Assembly: GCA_009760855.2 (NCBI GenBank)
Contig: WPIO01000032.1
Location: forward strand, 967,501 to 1,031,500
Reading direction: 5' to 3'
DNA: 64,000 nucleotides
DNA from: Cristatella mucedo
Taxonomy: Eukaryota; Bryozoa; Phylactolaemata; Cristatellidae
Shown here one piece after another: positions 11,476-24,048 of this stretch (position 1 is its first letter; each line of letters starts with the position of its first letter). The translations under genes and the position numbers were made by a program. The notes beneath the pieces are model-generated. The model saw nothing but the letters and a program-made list of their open reading frames with translations, did no database searches and had not been told where the DNA came from.

Positions 11476-13860
11476 ATAATCGATTGAAGCAGTGAAAAGT
11501 AGCTGGTTACTCGGAGCTGAATGGGCTCCTAAACAAGCCAGAACAGTCTGAATTAGCCTTCGGCTCCAAGCTTTGATACTTGGTCGGAGACTCTCCGCCA
11601 GACTACTTTAGGCTTCAAGCGTCAAGCTGCAGTACATTAGGGTTTCTATCAATTTGAAAATTGCCAGATGTAGCTGGGAGATTTATAGCTAAACGTGAAG
11701 ACGCATTTTATAATGGTATGCTCTTAGTCATCAAAATTGCAGTCGTACGAAATGCCAATCGCTTTTAGATTGTGGCATGATGTCTCTAAGGAAAACTTAT
11801 TCAAACTCCATCAAAAGTCAAGCAGTGAAGACGAATGCATAATATGCATGATATTTTCTTTGAATAACGTACTAGTGAGATGCCGTGCTGACGTGAAGCC
11901 ATTCACCAGTCATTAATCAAAATAATTACAGGCTTTAATGATTCAACTAACAGCAAAACATGGACCACAGCAACGAAGGGCAGAGATAAGCAAGAAATTT
12001 GCTCAATATTTACTTGTAGAAAATTATAGCTATGTGCTGAGAGAGCAATAATGCATAAGAATCTTTTTGCAATCGGCTTCTCTCGAAGAACACGCCCAGA
12101 TCACCTACAGCTGTTGTGGCATAGGCAGCATTTAATTGGTCCGTGGTCACCTGATGTCCAGCCAATCAGCAGTGGTCTACGATTCCAAAAATAGACGCGT
12201 GGACTTGGATCGTCCAGAGCTGAGCTGCAGGTCCAGTTGAGATAGCTATTTGCAGTATAGGCACAGTGGCTATAAAGCGGATTCAGTCAACAACCTGCAT
12301 GGCAGTATGGCAAGGCTACATGCTCACATGAGACGGAAGTAGGCATATAATAGTGGAGCACATGTTTGAGAGATGTTTCAAAAGTGAATTCGTACAGAAA
12401 ATAGTAGAATGAAATAACTTAAAAGTAAGATTAAAATATTGAAGGGTTTGAAATGTATGCATAGCATCCCTGAATTCTGTCAACTAGGCTCAAACTGATT
12501 ACATTGTCCAACATCCTCTGACTTTAAGATGTTTCTAAGAAAGCTAGAAATCTGTCAGCTCCCTACAGAAGTTCCTCCAATCGCGTAACATATCTTGTGC
12601 GTGCTTTTAATTGCGAACATTGGGATTGGTATTATTGCTCATGGTATGACGCGCTTCTGTTACGGTTCATACGATGAGCACGCAAAGAGATTTCTATTCC
12701 ACGGATATGGTGAGTATACTGCAATTACAGCTGAAACTGTGCTATTGAAATATTAAGGTGTTGGCTTTCGAAAGACTGGTGAAACCTGTCGGCAACCAAT
12801 GAGCATACTTTTTTCTGGTGGCTTTTACATTTATGAAAATATGTATGCGGATGTATTATCATGAGTATAATATATATGTATATATGCGAATGTGCATTAT
12901 ATATAGATATATATATAATTATATATATGCACTAGTATTACAAAATTACTGTCATTTCATTCCTTGAAGAATCGGAATTCCGATTTGGTCAGCCGATCAT
13001 TACAGCACACCGTTGTTGGCGGTATACTCGTAGGTTTATGTTAATAAAGCACTGCCAGGGAACGAATTTGTTTCGCCATCGTAAGAGAGAGGAGAAGAAG
13101 AAGAATTAGAAGAAGAAGAAGAAGTTGGCTCCTTCTGGTCAAGCTGACCGGCAGGCGGAGAAATGCACGTCCGCTTAGCCCAAGAGGTGGGAGAGAAGTT
13201 ATCTTTGACTGCCACTACAATACGGATGTGGTCTCAGGTTTGTCTCACCTTGGGGGAGATTGATCTTACAGCTGGCAAGTAATTGGGAAGCCGGCGGTTG
13301 CTACAGAGTGACCGAAGACTGTTTGTCAAGCGACTAAATTCTGAAAAGACTAGTCTTTAATGCATAAAGTTCCTGCAACTTGTTCAGTACCTTTCCAGGT
13401 CTCTAAAAATTGCGACATCGAGGCCGTCTTCCATTAGTCATCCCTTACTCAGCTTTAAAGCTATCCGTTTAAAACATTTACCCACAGCTAAATGCAGAAG
13501 TAGAAAAACTGGTTCCTCGAGTTAATAAATGCGCATTTTCATAAGTGCAAATCTGCTTTTATGCTGTATCCATTACACTTGCTGCGGCCGGTTACGGGAG
13601 AGGGGATGATTTTAGCCTAACTTGAATTTCGCCAAGTAAGGAAATCGTCAAAAATGATCAAACGACGCCGAATTTCCGGCAATTAGTGAATGGCAGAATC
13701 TATGTGCGGCCGTAATATGCTGCTGCAGGTGGAATGCAGACTCAAGTCATATGCCCAACGCCTGCTGTTTAAGGGAGGTCAAGCAATTAACGGTTTCAAC
13801 TAGATCCGCAATTGGTAAATGTAACGTGCCTTAACGATAAGGGTTAGCATATTGGTCTAA
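11476..13860. other. No gene recognised; AT and GAA simple repeats
   Basis: Contains a degenerate (TA)n tract at about 12862-12930 and an interrupted (GAA)n run at 13091-13124. No ORF in this stretch shows family motifs. Confidence 0.6.
13091..13124. repeat. (GAA)n simple repeat, interrupted
   Basis: AGAAGAAGAAG-type purine run with one ATT interruption. Homopurine, so triplex-capable in principle. Confidence 0.9.
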
Positions 13861-14885
13861 CTTGCTGCATGCATTGATGACATCCGCACATGGATGGCAG
13901 CAAATTTTCTAAAACTTAACGATGATAAAACTAACTTACTAGTTATGGGCAAACCCAGTGTGATTCAGAGATTGGAAAGGCTGACTCTCAAAATTGGCTC
14001 TGCCAGCATATCTCCTGTCGAATCAGCTCGGAATCTAGGTGTCATATTCCAAAGCGACCTCTCGTTAGACGACCATATCAGCTCCACAGTCAAATCCGCC
14101 TATTTTCAGCTTCATAACATTGCTAAAATTCGGGCTTGTTTAGATAAAGATACCACGTCCAAGTTAGTTCATGCATTCATGACATCCCATCTCAACTTCT
14201 GCAACTCACTGCTTACTGGCCTACCAGCATATGCGATCAGGCGATTGCAGCTTGTGCAAAACTCTGCAGCTAGGCTTGTCTGTCGTGATCGTCGTAGTTG
14301 CCACATTACTCCACTTCTCGCCGACCTGCACTGGCTACCAGTCAAGAAACGGATTGAATTCAAGGTTTTGTCGCTCACTTTTAGGTCCCTTCATTCTATG
14401 GCTCCAGCCTATCTGTCAGATATACTACCCCATCAGGCCAAGCATCGTACCGCCCGCTTCTCGGAATCCAACAGTCTAGAAATACCTCATACAAACCTTA
14501 AATCCTTTGGAGACCGTGCATTTAGTTCATATGCTCCCAAAGCCTGGAACTCCCTCTCGACCTGCGTCAAAACATCCCCTGACCTGACCACATTTAAAAG
14601 GAACCTAAAAAAACACCTATTTAGGACAGAATTTAGTTGGTCCCTGTGATTCGTCTTTGATGTGCTTATGCGTGCTGACACTGTGCATGCTGCCACTAAC
14701 CACATTTGCATGCTGACCCTGTGCATGTCACCCCTAACCATATTATTCATCTCGTTTGTTTTTCAAGCATGATTTTACTTACCATTCAATTGCATTTCAC
14801 TTTACAGCAAATGTAAAGCGCCTGGAGAGAGATTGAGTTTCTGAGGGCGCTTTATCAAGTGAATTATTATTATTATTATTATCAA
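13861..14885 (+). mobile_element. Family A LINE, 5'-truncated, intact C-terminal ORF
   Basis: Starts within the RT just after the YADD region (ACIDDIRTWMAANFLKL). It runs through the whole C-terminal domain and the 3' UTR to an (ATT)n tail at 14863-14882. It has the fewest disabling changes of any A copy here. The 3' UTR ends with GATTGAGTTTCTGAGGGCGC, then TTTATCAAGTGAATTATT, the reference for the A tail used elsewhere in this annotation. Confidence 0.95.
13894..14649 (+). pseudogene. Family A ORF2 C-terminal fragment, 251 codons, uninterrupted
   Basis: Encodes the end of RT and the C-terminal domain of a LINE ORF2 protein. Seen in order: LNDDKTNLLVMGKPSVIQ (RT motif D/E area), ESARNLGVIFQSDLSLDDHI, LVHAFMTSHLNFCNSLLTGL, LHWLPVKKRIEFKVLSLTFR, FGDRAFSSYAPKAWNSL and a basic C-terminus ending FRTEFSWSL. 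This set is typical of the L2/CR1 group. The piece lacks endonuclease and RT catalytic motifs, so it cannot act alone. The open frame over 250 codons indicates a relatively recent insertion compared with the other A copies. Confidence 0.93.
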
Positions 14886-16289
14886 CTTTTCTGGCTCTAG
14901 TAATTTTACAACAGAATGAGAGACGCCGGCCGTCCCTGAACTCTGTACGATCTCGTTATATTTTATTTATACGGACACTGCGATTGACCGTGCCGCCCAA
15001 ACAGCAGCCAACTTGGGCTAATAGGTAATAGGCTCTGGGGCATCTCACTGCTCACATTCAAGCGGCGCCGCCTGGCGTGGCTGATAAACTGACTCACTTA
15101 TGGGGACAATGCAAACCCTTTGAGGTTCTAGGGGCAGTGCTAGCTGTTAGCAGGTATGTCCGCTTTGCGATAACCATGAATACCTCAGGTAGGACTCTTG
15201 ATTTTGCCACTGCAGGTACGACGAAAAGGCTATTCGCTGCACTATTTACGTTGCTAGGAGCCGAAGACCTACAAACAAACATAGATTATCGGATGAATGT
15301 GGAATAGTCATGTCTCTATGATTCACAAAAAATATAAGATTTTACATATATGAAAGTAAAGGTTAGTTGATCAAAAAGCTTCATTTACATAGAAGCAGAA
15401 GAGCCTTAGCTGCTATCATCCAGATTAAATGGGCATTAAAGGACTGCCTAATACAGGACTCGAAGTATGACACGGGTCGTGAAATGAGAGCATCTTACGC
15501 CTGGGCCACCCATTCAGGGTTTGATGGTGTTATGAAAATACTCTTGTTTAGAGTCACTGCGTTTGCACAAGTCAATACTGCAGTCATCAGAGACGCCAGA
15601 CACCAGTCACCAGAGAGGCTGCTACAGCTTGGAATGTATTCCCTGATTTAATAATCATATAAGTAACGATAGCCCGAGCTACGATTGCCGTGCCAGTCTT
15701 AACATTGACTAACTTTTTCAAGTAACAGTGGCTCTCATATCAACCTTCTGACATCATTGGAGAGTCTAGGTCACATTTGTTTCTGATTTATAAAAAACGC
15801 AATCTAACAATATATCAATAGTTGTAATACTACCCATAATTAAAATGTGTTTCAAAACCCTCAAAAGATGCAGGAAACTTTGCTTACGACTTCACCCACC
15901 AACAAAACGTTAGAAAATACATTAAACTTTATTCTTTAGCCTAGTAGCAGATTGTAAACTTCAAAGACCCTTGAGGATATATCTATTTAACCGAAATCGG
16001 GAATCAACTATTACAGTTGTGTAAGAGCAGAGCTGAAACCACATTTGAAATTTAAAACTTCCTGCTGCTTTTTATGGTTTTGGTCGAATTATGGACATTT
16101 ACACAGCGAACAGCTATGCTGTTGATAATGGTGTTTGAAATTCCTAAGCTCATAACTCAACTTACTACAAAAAGCCACCTTGATGTGCCGTGGTTTAACA
16201 AGATAAGACATAAGTTGCTTAGAATGCATAGACGTGTAAATGTATTATTCTCAGGAATGAGCTTAGGCAAAGCATATTTCTTTGTTTTA
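14886..16289. other. No gene recognised
   Basis: Unique sequence. Short ORFs at 15077-15307, 15367-15651 and 16074-16388 show no motif. The last runs into the LINE remnant that follows. Confidence 0.55.
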
Positions 16290-17590
16290 CTTTATCTTTC
16301 AGCAGCATTTGAACTATTGATCACCACGTTTTTCCGGAGCGCCTTTCATTCCACTAGGTATCAGTGGCACTGCACTGCAATGGTTTAGACCTTATCTCAG
16401 TGGAAGATTCCAAAGTATTGATGTGAACATACAAAGGTCATTCGAGGAACCACTGAAGTACGAGGTTCCTGGGAGCTCTGTGCTTTTTCTGCTTCTTCTC
16501 ATAGTTAATACTCGCTGTCTTGCCTCTGGGATCGCCAAGAACCATCGCCACTTTCATTTCAAAGAAGATGACAAACAGATACAGCCCTCCAACGCCTAAA
16601 ATTCTCCTTACTTCCTTACTGTATGTATTGCTGACATCCGCACATGGATGGCGGCCAATTTTCTCAAATTTAATGACAATAAAACCAACTTACTAGTTAT
16701 GGGAAAACTAACAATTACTCAAAAATGTTCATGCTTAACGCTAAGATCGGCTCTGCCGGTGCATCTCGAGTTGCATCTGCTTGAATTCGAGCTGTGAAGT
16801 TCCAAAATGGCTTCACTGGACGATCACATCAGCACCACAGTTGAGTCCGCCTACTTTCAGCTAAATAAGATTTCTATAAATTTTGGCTTGTTTGGACGGG
16901 ATATTACAGCAACGTTGGTCCATGCATTTTCAACATTCCGCTTCAACTTCTGTAAGACAAAGCTTGCTGATATACCAGCTTTGCAACCAGGCGCTTAGAT
17001 TTGGTGCAAAACTCTGCAGCTATGCTTGTCTGTCGTGAGGGGCGTCACTGTTGCCAGATCTCAGCACTCGCCGACTTTCACTGGTTTCAATCAACCAGCA
17101 TATCGTCTTCAAGGTTCTGTCACTCACTTGTAGGTTCTTTAAGTCTCCAGCTTCAGATTAACTATCAGAACTACTCACCGGCCAGGTCAGGCGTTGAACA
17201 ACCCGTTCCTATGACTCGAATTGTGTAGTTTACAGTTTCTTGCCTACCTCAAATCCTTTGAAGACCATCCTTTCAGTTCGTAGGCGCCAAAGGCCTGGAA
17301 CTAACTCCTGACTGACGTCCCGACATCCCCTGTCTTGAAAGCATTTAAAAAAGCTAGAAACGCACTTGTTTATTACAGCTGTTAGTGGGTCCTTGTGATT
17401 CATCGTTTGTGTGCTTATGCCTACATGATGCCACTAACGATATTAAATATGTTGACACTGTGCATGTCACCTTCTAACCATGATATGCCTGTCGACATTA
17501 TGTATTTTACAACTTAATTTATATAATATGGCAATTTCCAAGAAACAGATTGTTGTCCAGTGGCGCTTTTTTAATGTATTATAAATTATT
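16290..17590 (+). mobile_element. Family A LINE, old and heavily diverged copy
   Basis: RT motif A is recognisable as LSAAFELLITTFF at about 16296-16335. It is followed by CTALQWFRPYLSG-like, GDIRTWMAANFLKFND-like and C-terminal segments (16807-16998 and 17001-17228) in shifting frames. The family 3' UTR is degraded and ends near 17575. Divergence is clearly greater than in the other A copies, so this is the oldest A insertion in the window. Confidence 0.82.
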
Positions 17591-20500
17591 TTATTGTTAG
17601 TGTTATATATCGTTCTGCGGGTTTATTTTTGGACCAGATTTGCTTCCCATAATCAGCTCTAACGCTTGCTTTTGAGTTGGAAATCCTTAATAGCTTCAGA
17701 TTTAATTTTTAACACTCTTGCTCTTTGGAAGGCATCCTTAACAAAATAGATTGAGTAATTGTCTCTCTGTTCCCTGAACTATGATTTTTGAACTTCGCTA
17801 GTTCGCCTAGCACGAAAATGCTTAGCTAGTGGCCTTCTAACAGTATGCTTAGTACAATTAAGAAAACATGACCACTATGTATGAGCTATTAATATTATAG
17901 GCATCTGAGCAAGCGGAGGTGATTTCCGGTAATTCTCTTTGGCCGATATGGAAATGAGGCTGTTATAAGAAAAGCTTACACGTCGGCATCACCTCATACA
18001 AATTGAGCTTGCAAAATATCTCTCCTTACCAAAACCGTCGCATTTATTGGTAGGACATGAGGTCTGTCTGCACTCAGAACTTCTGATACCTAGTTTTATG
18101 TATACTACTTCATCATCGGGTTATCATGTTCCTACAAGCTCATCTTAGGTAAAACACTGAATAATAGGCATGAAGCCCATCGCACCAGATTTTTTTCGTC
18201 ACTGGCAAATGCTGGTAAGTCATCGGCGAGCCCATAGAATATTCTTGTGGGTGTCGGCTATGCTACAAGTACAGGATTAAAGGTGTACAAACAATGAACT
18301 CTGTATTTCTTAGCACGTGACATGAGTATAGATGTGTCCAAGTTATTGGAATTCTTCAATTACTGACCTAAGCGTTTTTCCTTGGCAATCCAAGAAGCAC
18401 TATATCTGGTTAAAGCTGTGGACCACTTGGCGAGCTCAAAGATTGCGAAATCCAAGCTCAAACTAAGGCATTTGCTCTGGTTCCTTCTCAGCTCTACCGC
18501 CCCACCAGCCTAAAACTGGAAGGGCTGTCGATCGAAGCATGAATAAATTCATGTCACCATTGAATGAAGCCATGCCGTCATTCTTTCGGTTGCTACCCTC
18601 AAGCAAAGCATGAGGTCTTCTTAAAAATTCAGCTGCTGCTAGCAACAGCCGATAATCAATAGCAAAACTGAATAGGGGTTTGCTAGCCAACTTGATCGCT
18701 CGGCTGATCACAGTGACTGAGCTATTTTTTGCAGCTGCTTTGGGTGCTTTGCTTCTTCGACTTCTTCGGCTTCAGCTGGATTTGAGCTCCTTGGATGCTG
18801 TTGTACAGTGCTTCTTACCTGGGTTCGCTGTGTGAGGCATGTACGTACAGTGCTAATCTGAATCATTAAGCAGATCTCTTGCTTCATAAGAGATATCCTT
18901 TCGTGTAGTTTATTGCATCGTATATGCGCATAACTGGCTCCTTAATGCAGGTCTTTAGAAACAAACACAGCATATTAAACAGGTGCTTGCTCTTCCTGAC
19001 TCGTGAAAGATGGTAGCGAACTTAGCACCTCTTAGCACAGCACTGCAAAATTCTCACGGACGCACACAGATTTGGTGTTATGAATGAGCACAGTGACATC
19101 CAAAACGATAGTAGCTTGTGCAGCAATTTCCCGTTGTTACTGAAATATGTGTTTTCTAGCCAAAGGATTCAAATTCAGACTAATGTAAAGCATTAATTGC
19201 AACTGAATAAGCTTAACTTATGATAGTTTTGGCTTTATTTCGTGAGGGTCTACACCTTAGCTTGTGACACATAAAGTTGTAATGATAGATTCGGGGGTAT
19301 CCTAATGGTAATAGTGATAACAACTAGGACAAATATATTGTTCGAGGCAGCTTAAATATCTGGAAAGGAAAGATTGAATTGGTTTAATTGGTTATCACAC
19401 GCACAGTGTCAACACCAACAAGTGCACACAGAACCATCCTAACAAACTCAGCGAATGCTTTAAAGGAACATGAGCATTTTCAGCATTCTTTTAAATAATG
19501 ACAGCAAGTCCGATGATGAAATGACACCACTCGCAAACGAACAGACGAAAAAAATGCAGAGTTTTAGGAATTTGAGGTGGGAAGCAGTATATGGTGGGTA
19601 GAGGTACAGCCATATATGCGTCGTGCAGTAGCTCTTTGTTCATAGCTTAACTTGGATAGTATTCAGCTGCAAAATTGCTTGTTTAGTCCGTGGCTTGGAG
19701 CTTTCTATTTCTACACGCTGCTAAGATCATACAAGCTATTTATATTTTAAAATCCAAACTCCATGACGCTCTGCAGACAAAAGAAAATTGCCTTAATGCC
19801 AGATCTGAAAGATTAACATACATACCATTTTGAGAAAACTTGGCTGCTGTCCCGCTAGCGAAATGAGACTGATAGCGATGCTAATATTTTCAGATGGCAG
19901 CATATTGACGTATTCATATTTTGCATGTAGATGCTCAGTCTTATAACCTTGACTTTTAAGATGCCTAACTTAACCTGGACCTTGCAGCATTTTTTTCAAT
20001 AATGAGGAAGGGAAAATGAAATTTTAAGACCAGCTGCATTAGCAGCCTTATTGAACTAGCTGAAAACAGCCCTAATAGTTTTCAGCCGTGCCCTCAAAGC
20101 AGGCGATATAATTTTCCCTGCTGCACTACGCGATTCCAAGCCCAAGGTTTTCAAAGAGAACCCTCACGGTTTTGCGCCCTGACAAAGGTCGGCCGATCAG
20201 CAAACTCCTTTCAGTAGCTGCAGATGAACCTTTGCAGAAGAACTGCTGTATAAAATTCTGATTTTCCTCAAATTCTTACTTGGAATTAACTAACGGTCCC
20301 CGTTTGACTGAAGACGGTTTTTGACTGATTTTTATACTCAGAGACAGTTTTGAAAAGCAGTAAAAATGAAGTTTATACGAATCGGAAAAAAATCTGCTTG
20401 CTTATATGATACGATTACTTAAAAATTATAGATGGTTTGATGGTAGTCATCTCACACATACTTTTAAATTGAGAAGTGCAAAGATGATTTTATTGCGTCT

Positions 20501-22892
20501 GTAATTTAAAAATATAAATGTTAGTACCTCAAACCGAAATTAGTAGGCGTTATGACATGTAAAAGAAGGAGTATCTGCAGGCAGAAAAATGCAAGAAGTT
20601 GTCTACGACGCCAGAAAAACCAACAAGCAGTCTTTTTGTCAACATAAAGCTACGAAATTTGCATTTGCACTTTGGCACACAATTTGAAAAAAACTGGCTG
20701 AGAAAATTGTAAGTACCGTGAGCTTATGATAGTCAATAATAACCTAGCATACACTTACAAAAAACGCCGTTTTTAGGATATTCGATTTGAAAATACAAGA
20801 CCGTGTACATCAGAGCATAACTATGAAAAGGCTCAGGTGTGAATACTTGCCGAACGGCAGACAGTAACGAGCAACTATTTATAAGCAAAGTGATAGGACT
20901 GAGTAAATATCTTACTTGTTCCGACTTCCAACACCGATGCTAGCAAAAGGCCCGGGTAATAGTTTCGCTGCAAAGCTTTGGCCAGCTGAATGACTTCGGC
21001 CAGACCTTCCTAGCCGGATTAACCAACACAGTCTACTCAAGATAAATCACTTCACTCTGAAACTTGGCCTGAGCATCCACTTTTACCATTGGGGATTTTT
21101 TTAAGCGTATACATTCGCAGAGGTTCATCAGCAATGACTCAACGACTTGAAGAACCTTGCAAAGACTGACAATCTCCGTCATGCTCTTGGTTTTTACCCG
21201 TTCGACTGGGCGACTATACCCAAAGTTTAAACACTTAATTAAATAACGTGAGGATCACAAGCTTGCTGATCATCATTTCGTAACTTAATTGAAGATGCAA
21301 TGTTCATTCAGTTTCAATGAAGAGAGTGCACACTAGCAGAGATATCACACCCTGTCAATACATTTTCAAGTCCTACGTCACCCAAGGACCCAACTATTTC
21401 AAGTAGATCCGACGATTGCCTTTAGAAAAATGTCAGTGCTCAAGTGAGATGCGGTCAAAATATTGTCCTGCAATTAGACTGGACACCGAATTGTTTGCTT
21501 CTGTTAACAGTATTCTGCCGAAAGTGTCCGTGCTGGGGGCCAGGCAGAAGCAGCGAGATAGTCTCTTCGAGGCACGTAAAATTTATAAAGCGAGGCTCGC
21601 TTACGGAACATGCCGTCAAGAGCTGACGTGAAAAATCCGTTGGCAAAGGCACCATCATCAAGCCCTCATGAGCCTGGCATGCTTCGCAGAGCACTTTCTT
21701 ACCCTGCGACAACGAGGTCGGTCTTGGTAGGGTTCAGCTTCAGGGTCGTGCTTCAGTGTCTTTCCGGTGAATACCTCACTTAGACTGGGGAGGTGGTCCG
21801 ACATCAGTGGTAAACCAAAGAAAGATTGGTGCCCTGAGCAGGTTTTCTCTTCTTGACTATGACGAAGGTCACTCGCAGGACTTACCTGCGGCACTGGCTG
21901 CAGCGACGGCGGCGTTGATGCTGCTGCAGCTGCCGTTGCTGCAGCTGCTCAGGCTACCACTGCTTGACTGTCGCACGCAGGCGAACGAGCCGCTGCCTGC
22001 CAAGTCTGTCACGAAGGCCACAAAAAAGCCCTATCGTGAACGCTGCAAATGCAACCATTCTTTCTTTGAAAGGCAGGGTGGATGATTAGACTAATGAAGG
22101 CATCGATGCGTGCCTGGAAACCCCTGTTTGTGGGACGCTGAAAGCTCTTCACGTGGGAATGAGGCAACGAGTGAAGAAGGCATAAAAGGGTTAGATTCAT
22201 CGGAGAGTGCATAGCCGAGGCCCTTTCTAGGTCCATAATAAACTAACGAACGCAATTGTCAGTGAGCTCGTCATGGGTGAAGCCATTAGGCAGCTTGAAG
22301 GAAATGGGCTGTACCGAAGCAGGACGTACTGCATAAATCTAATTGAGGTGTCTTACTTTATTACGGATCTGTCCGATGATACAGCCAGTAGTTGACAACA
22401 TGGACTAGCAGTTCCCGAGGGTGTCGGAAATTGTGCAATACTTCAAGGAGTCTGACCGAAGGACCTTCTTTTTTCTTCTTTAGTGGCAGATATAAGGTGG
22501 AGACATAGCCAGTTCTCAAAATTGGACATATTTGGAGTGCTCGGACGAGTTAGAACCCGGGGCAAAGACAATAGGCTGTCGCACCATGATGCATGAGAGA
22601 TTATCATGGATTAATGACTACTCAAATAGGATGACAGCATCTCACCATTGCAAAAGATCTTTCTTTAGCTTGAGAGCCTGTACCGAAGCCCGTGACTCTT
22701 TGTTCTCAAAATCGACATTAGGTCTTTTTCCCAGCGGGCTTAATTTTCGGCTTAGATAGTGTGTGAAATCTCACACTACCTCCATGTTTGGTAAGTCATT
22801 AATGAAATATCTAACAGCGAAATTATTTTTCCTCTTCGAGCGAACTTAGAATATAGCATATGTTGAGCTGTACTGGCTCGTGCCCTAGTGAG
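17591..22892. other. Long stretch with no recognisable gene or repeat
   Basis: AT-leaning unique DNA. The only compositional oddity is a CTG/CAG-rich patch at about 21895-21965 (GCTGCTGCAGCTGCCGTTGC). Its ORFs on both strands (21807-22085 plus, 21658-21894 minus) are Leu- or Ala-rich by composition and show no family motif. Confidence 0.55.
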
Positions 22893-23572
22893 TAACAACA
22901 ATAATATTAATAATGCACTTGATGAAGCGCCCTTAGAGAGCTCAATCTCTTTCTAGGCGTTTTACATTTACTGCAAAGAGAAACGCGACTGAATGGTGAG
23001 TAATATCATGCTCGATAAACAACATGAATAACATGGTTAGAGGTGACATGCACAGGGTCAGCATGCAAATGTAGTTACTGGCAGCATGCACAGTGTCAGC
23101 ACGCATAAGCACATGAACGACGAATCACAGGGACCCACTAAATGCTGTCCTAAATAGGTGTTTTTTAAGTTCTTTTTAAATGTGATCAAGTCACGGGATG
23201 TTCGGACGCAAGTTGGGAGTGAGCTTGGGGCTTTGGGAGCCTACGAACAAAATACACGGTCTCCAAAGTATTTGAGGTTTTTACGAGGTATTGGTAAATA
23301 GTTAGTTTCCGAAAAGTGGGTGGTACGATGATTGGCCTGGTAGGGGAGTAGATCTGATAGATAGGCTGGAACCAAAGAATGAAGGGACCTAAGAGTGAGC
23401 GACAAAATCTTGAATTCAATCCGTTGCTTGACTGGTAGCTAGTGCAGGTCAGCCAGAAGCAGTGTGATGTGGCAGCTGCGACGCTCACAACAGACAAACC
23501 TAGCTGCAGAGTTTTGCACCAGCTGTGAGAGCCCGATTGCACATGCCGGTAGGCCAGCCAAGCAGCAAGCCT
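22893..23572 (-). mobile_element. Family A LINE 3' part, minus strand
   Basis: The plus strand begins with the reversed tail (ACAACAATAATATTAATAAT), then GCACTTGATGAAGCGCCC and the reversed C-terminal domain. Minus-strand frames show LLADLH, WNSLP-like and VQNSAARFVCCERRSCHIT. 5'-truncated and frameshifted. Confidence 0.9.
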
Positions 23573-23984
23573 TGATTAGCATTAAATCAACAGGTTGCTT
23601 GTACCCCGCGGGTGCATTTTGCTTCTCAAGTCGTACATTTTTCAAGAAAAGGGCAAAATATAATTCTGCGAAAATGTCTGATAAAATGTGAGGCTACGCT
23701 AAGCCACCTTACAGTGTGCCTGCCGGGGATAAATACGAGGCCTTCGAACCTCAGTTCCCTAGGGAGCACTGCAAGAGACATCTTGATGGTGAGTTACGTA
23801 AATGGTGCTACTATATGACAGTTTTTGAAAAATAATACGTAGTCATAATAAAATTATTAACAAATTTCTATAATTCCGATATATTTAGGGGATAGTACAG
23901 GGGAGAAAAGCGAGAGGTTAAGTTTCTCATTTAAGAATTTGGCGGGAACCTAATAACTACTCAAGCAACTGATACTTCAGCACT
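23573..23984. other. Unique sequence left of the tandem array
   Basis: Nothing recognised. Similarity to the large repeat unit becomes clear only from about 23985. Confidence 0.5.
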
Positions 23985-24048
23985 TTAAATAGTTTGAAAC
24001 CCTCGGCTGATGGCTTTCTTGTGCTTGACGGCCAGCCAACCATCCTAA
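23985..24048 (+). repeat. Left stub of the large tandem unit
   Basis: GTTTGAAACCCTCGGCTGAT and the bases after it match 44290-44345 and 59085-59150, the sequence just before the unit landmark. The stub is separated from its continuation at 27547 by the full-length family B LINE. Confidence 0.75.
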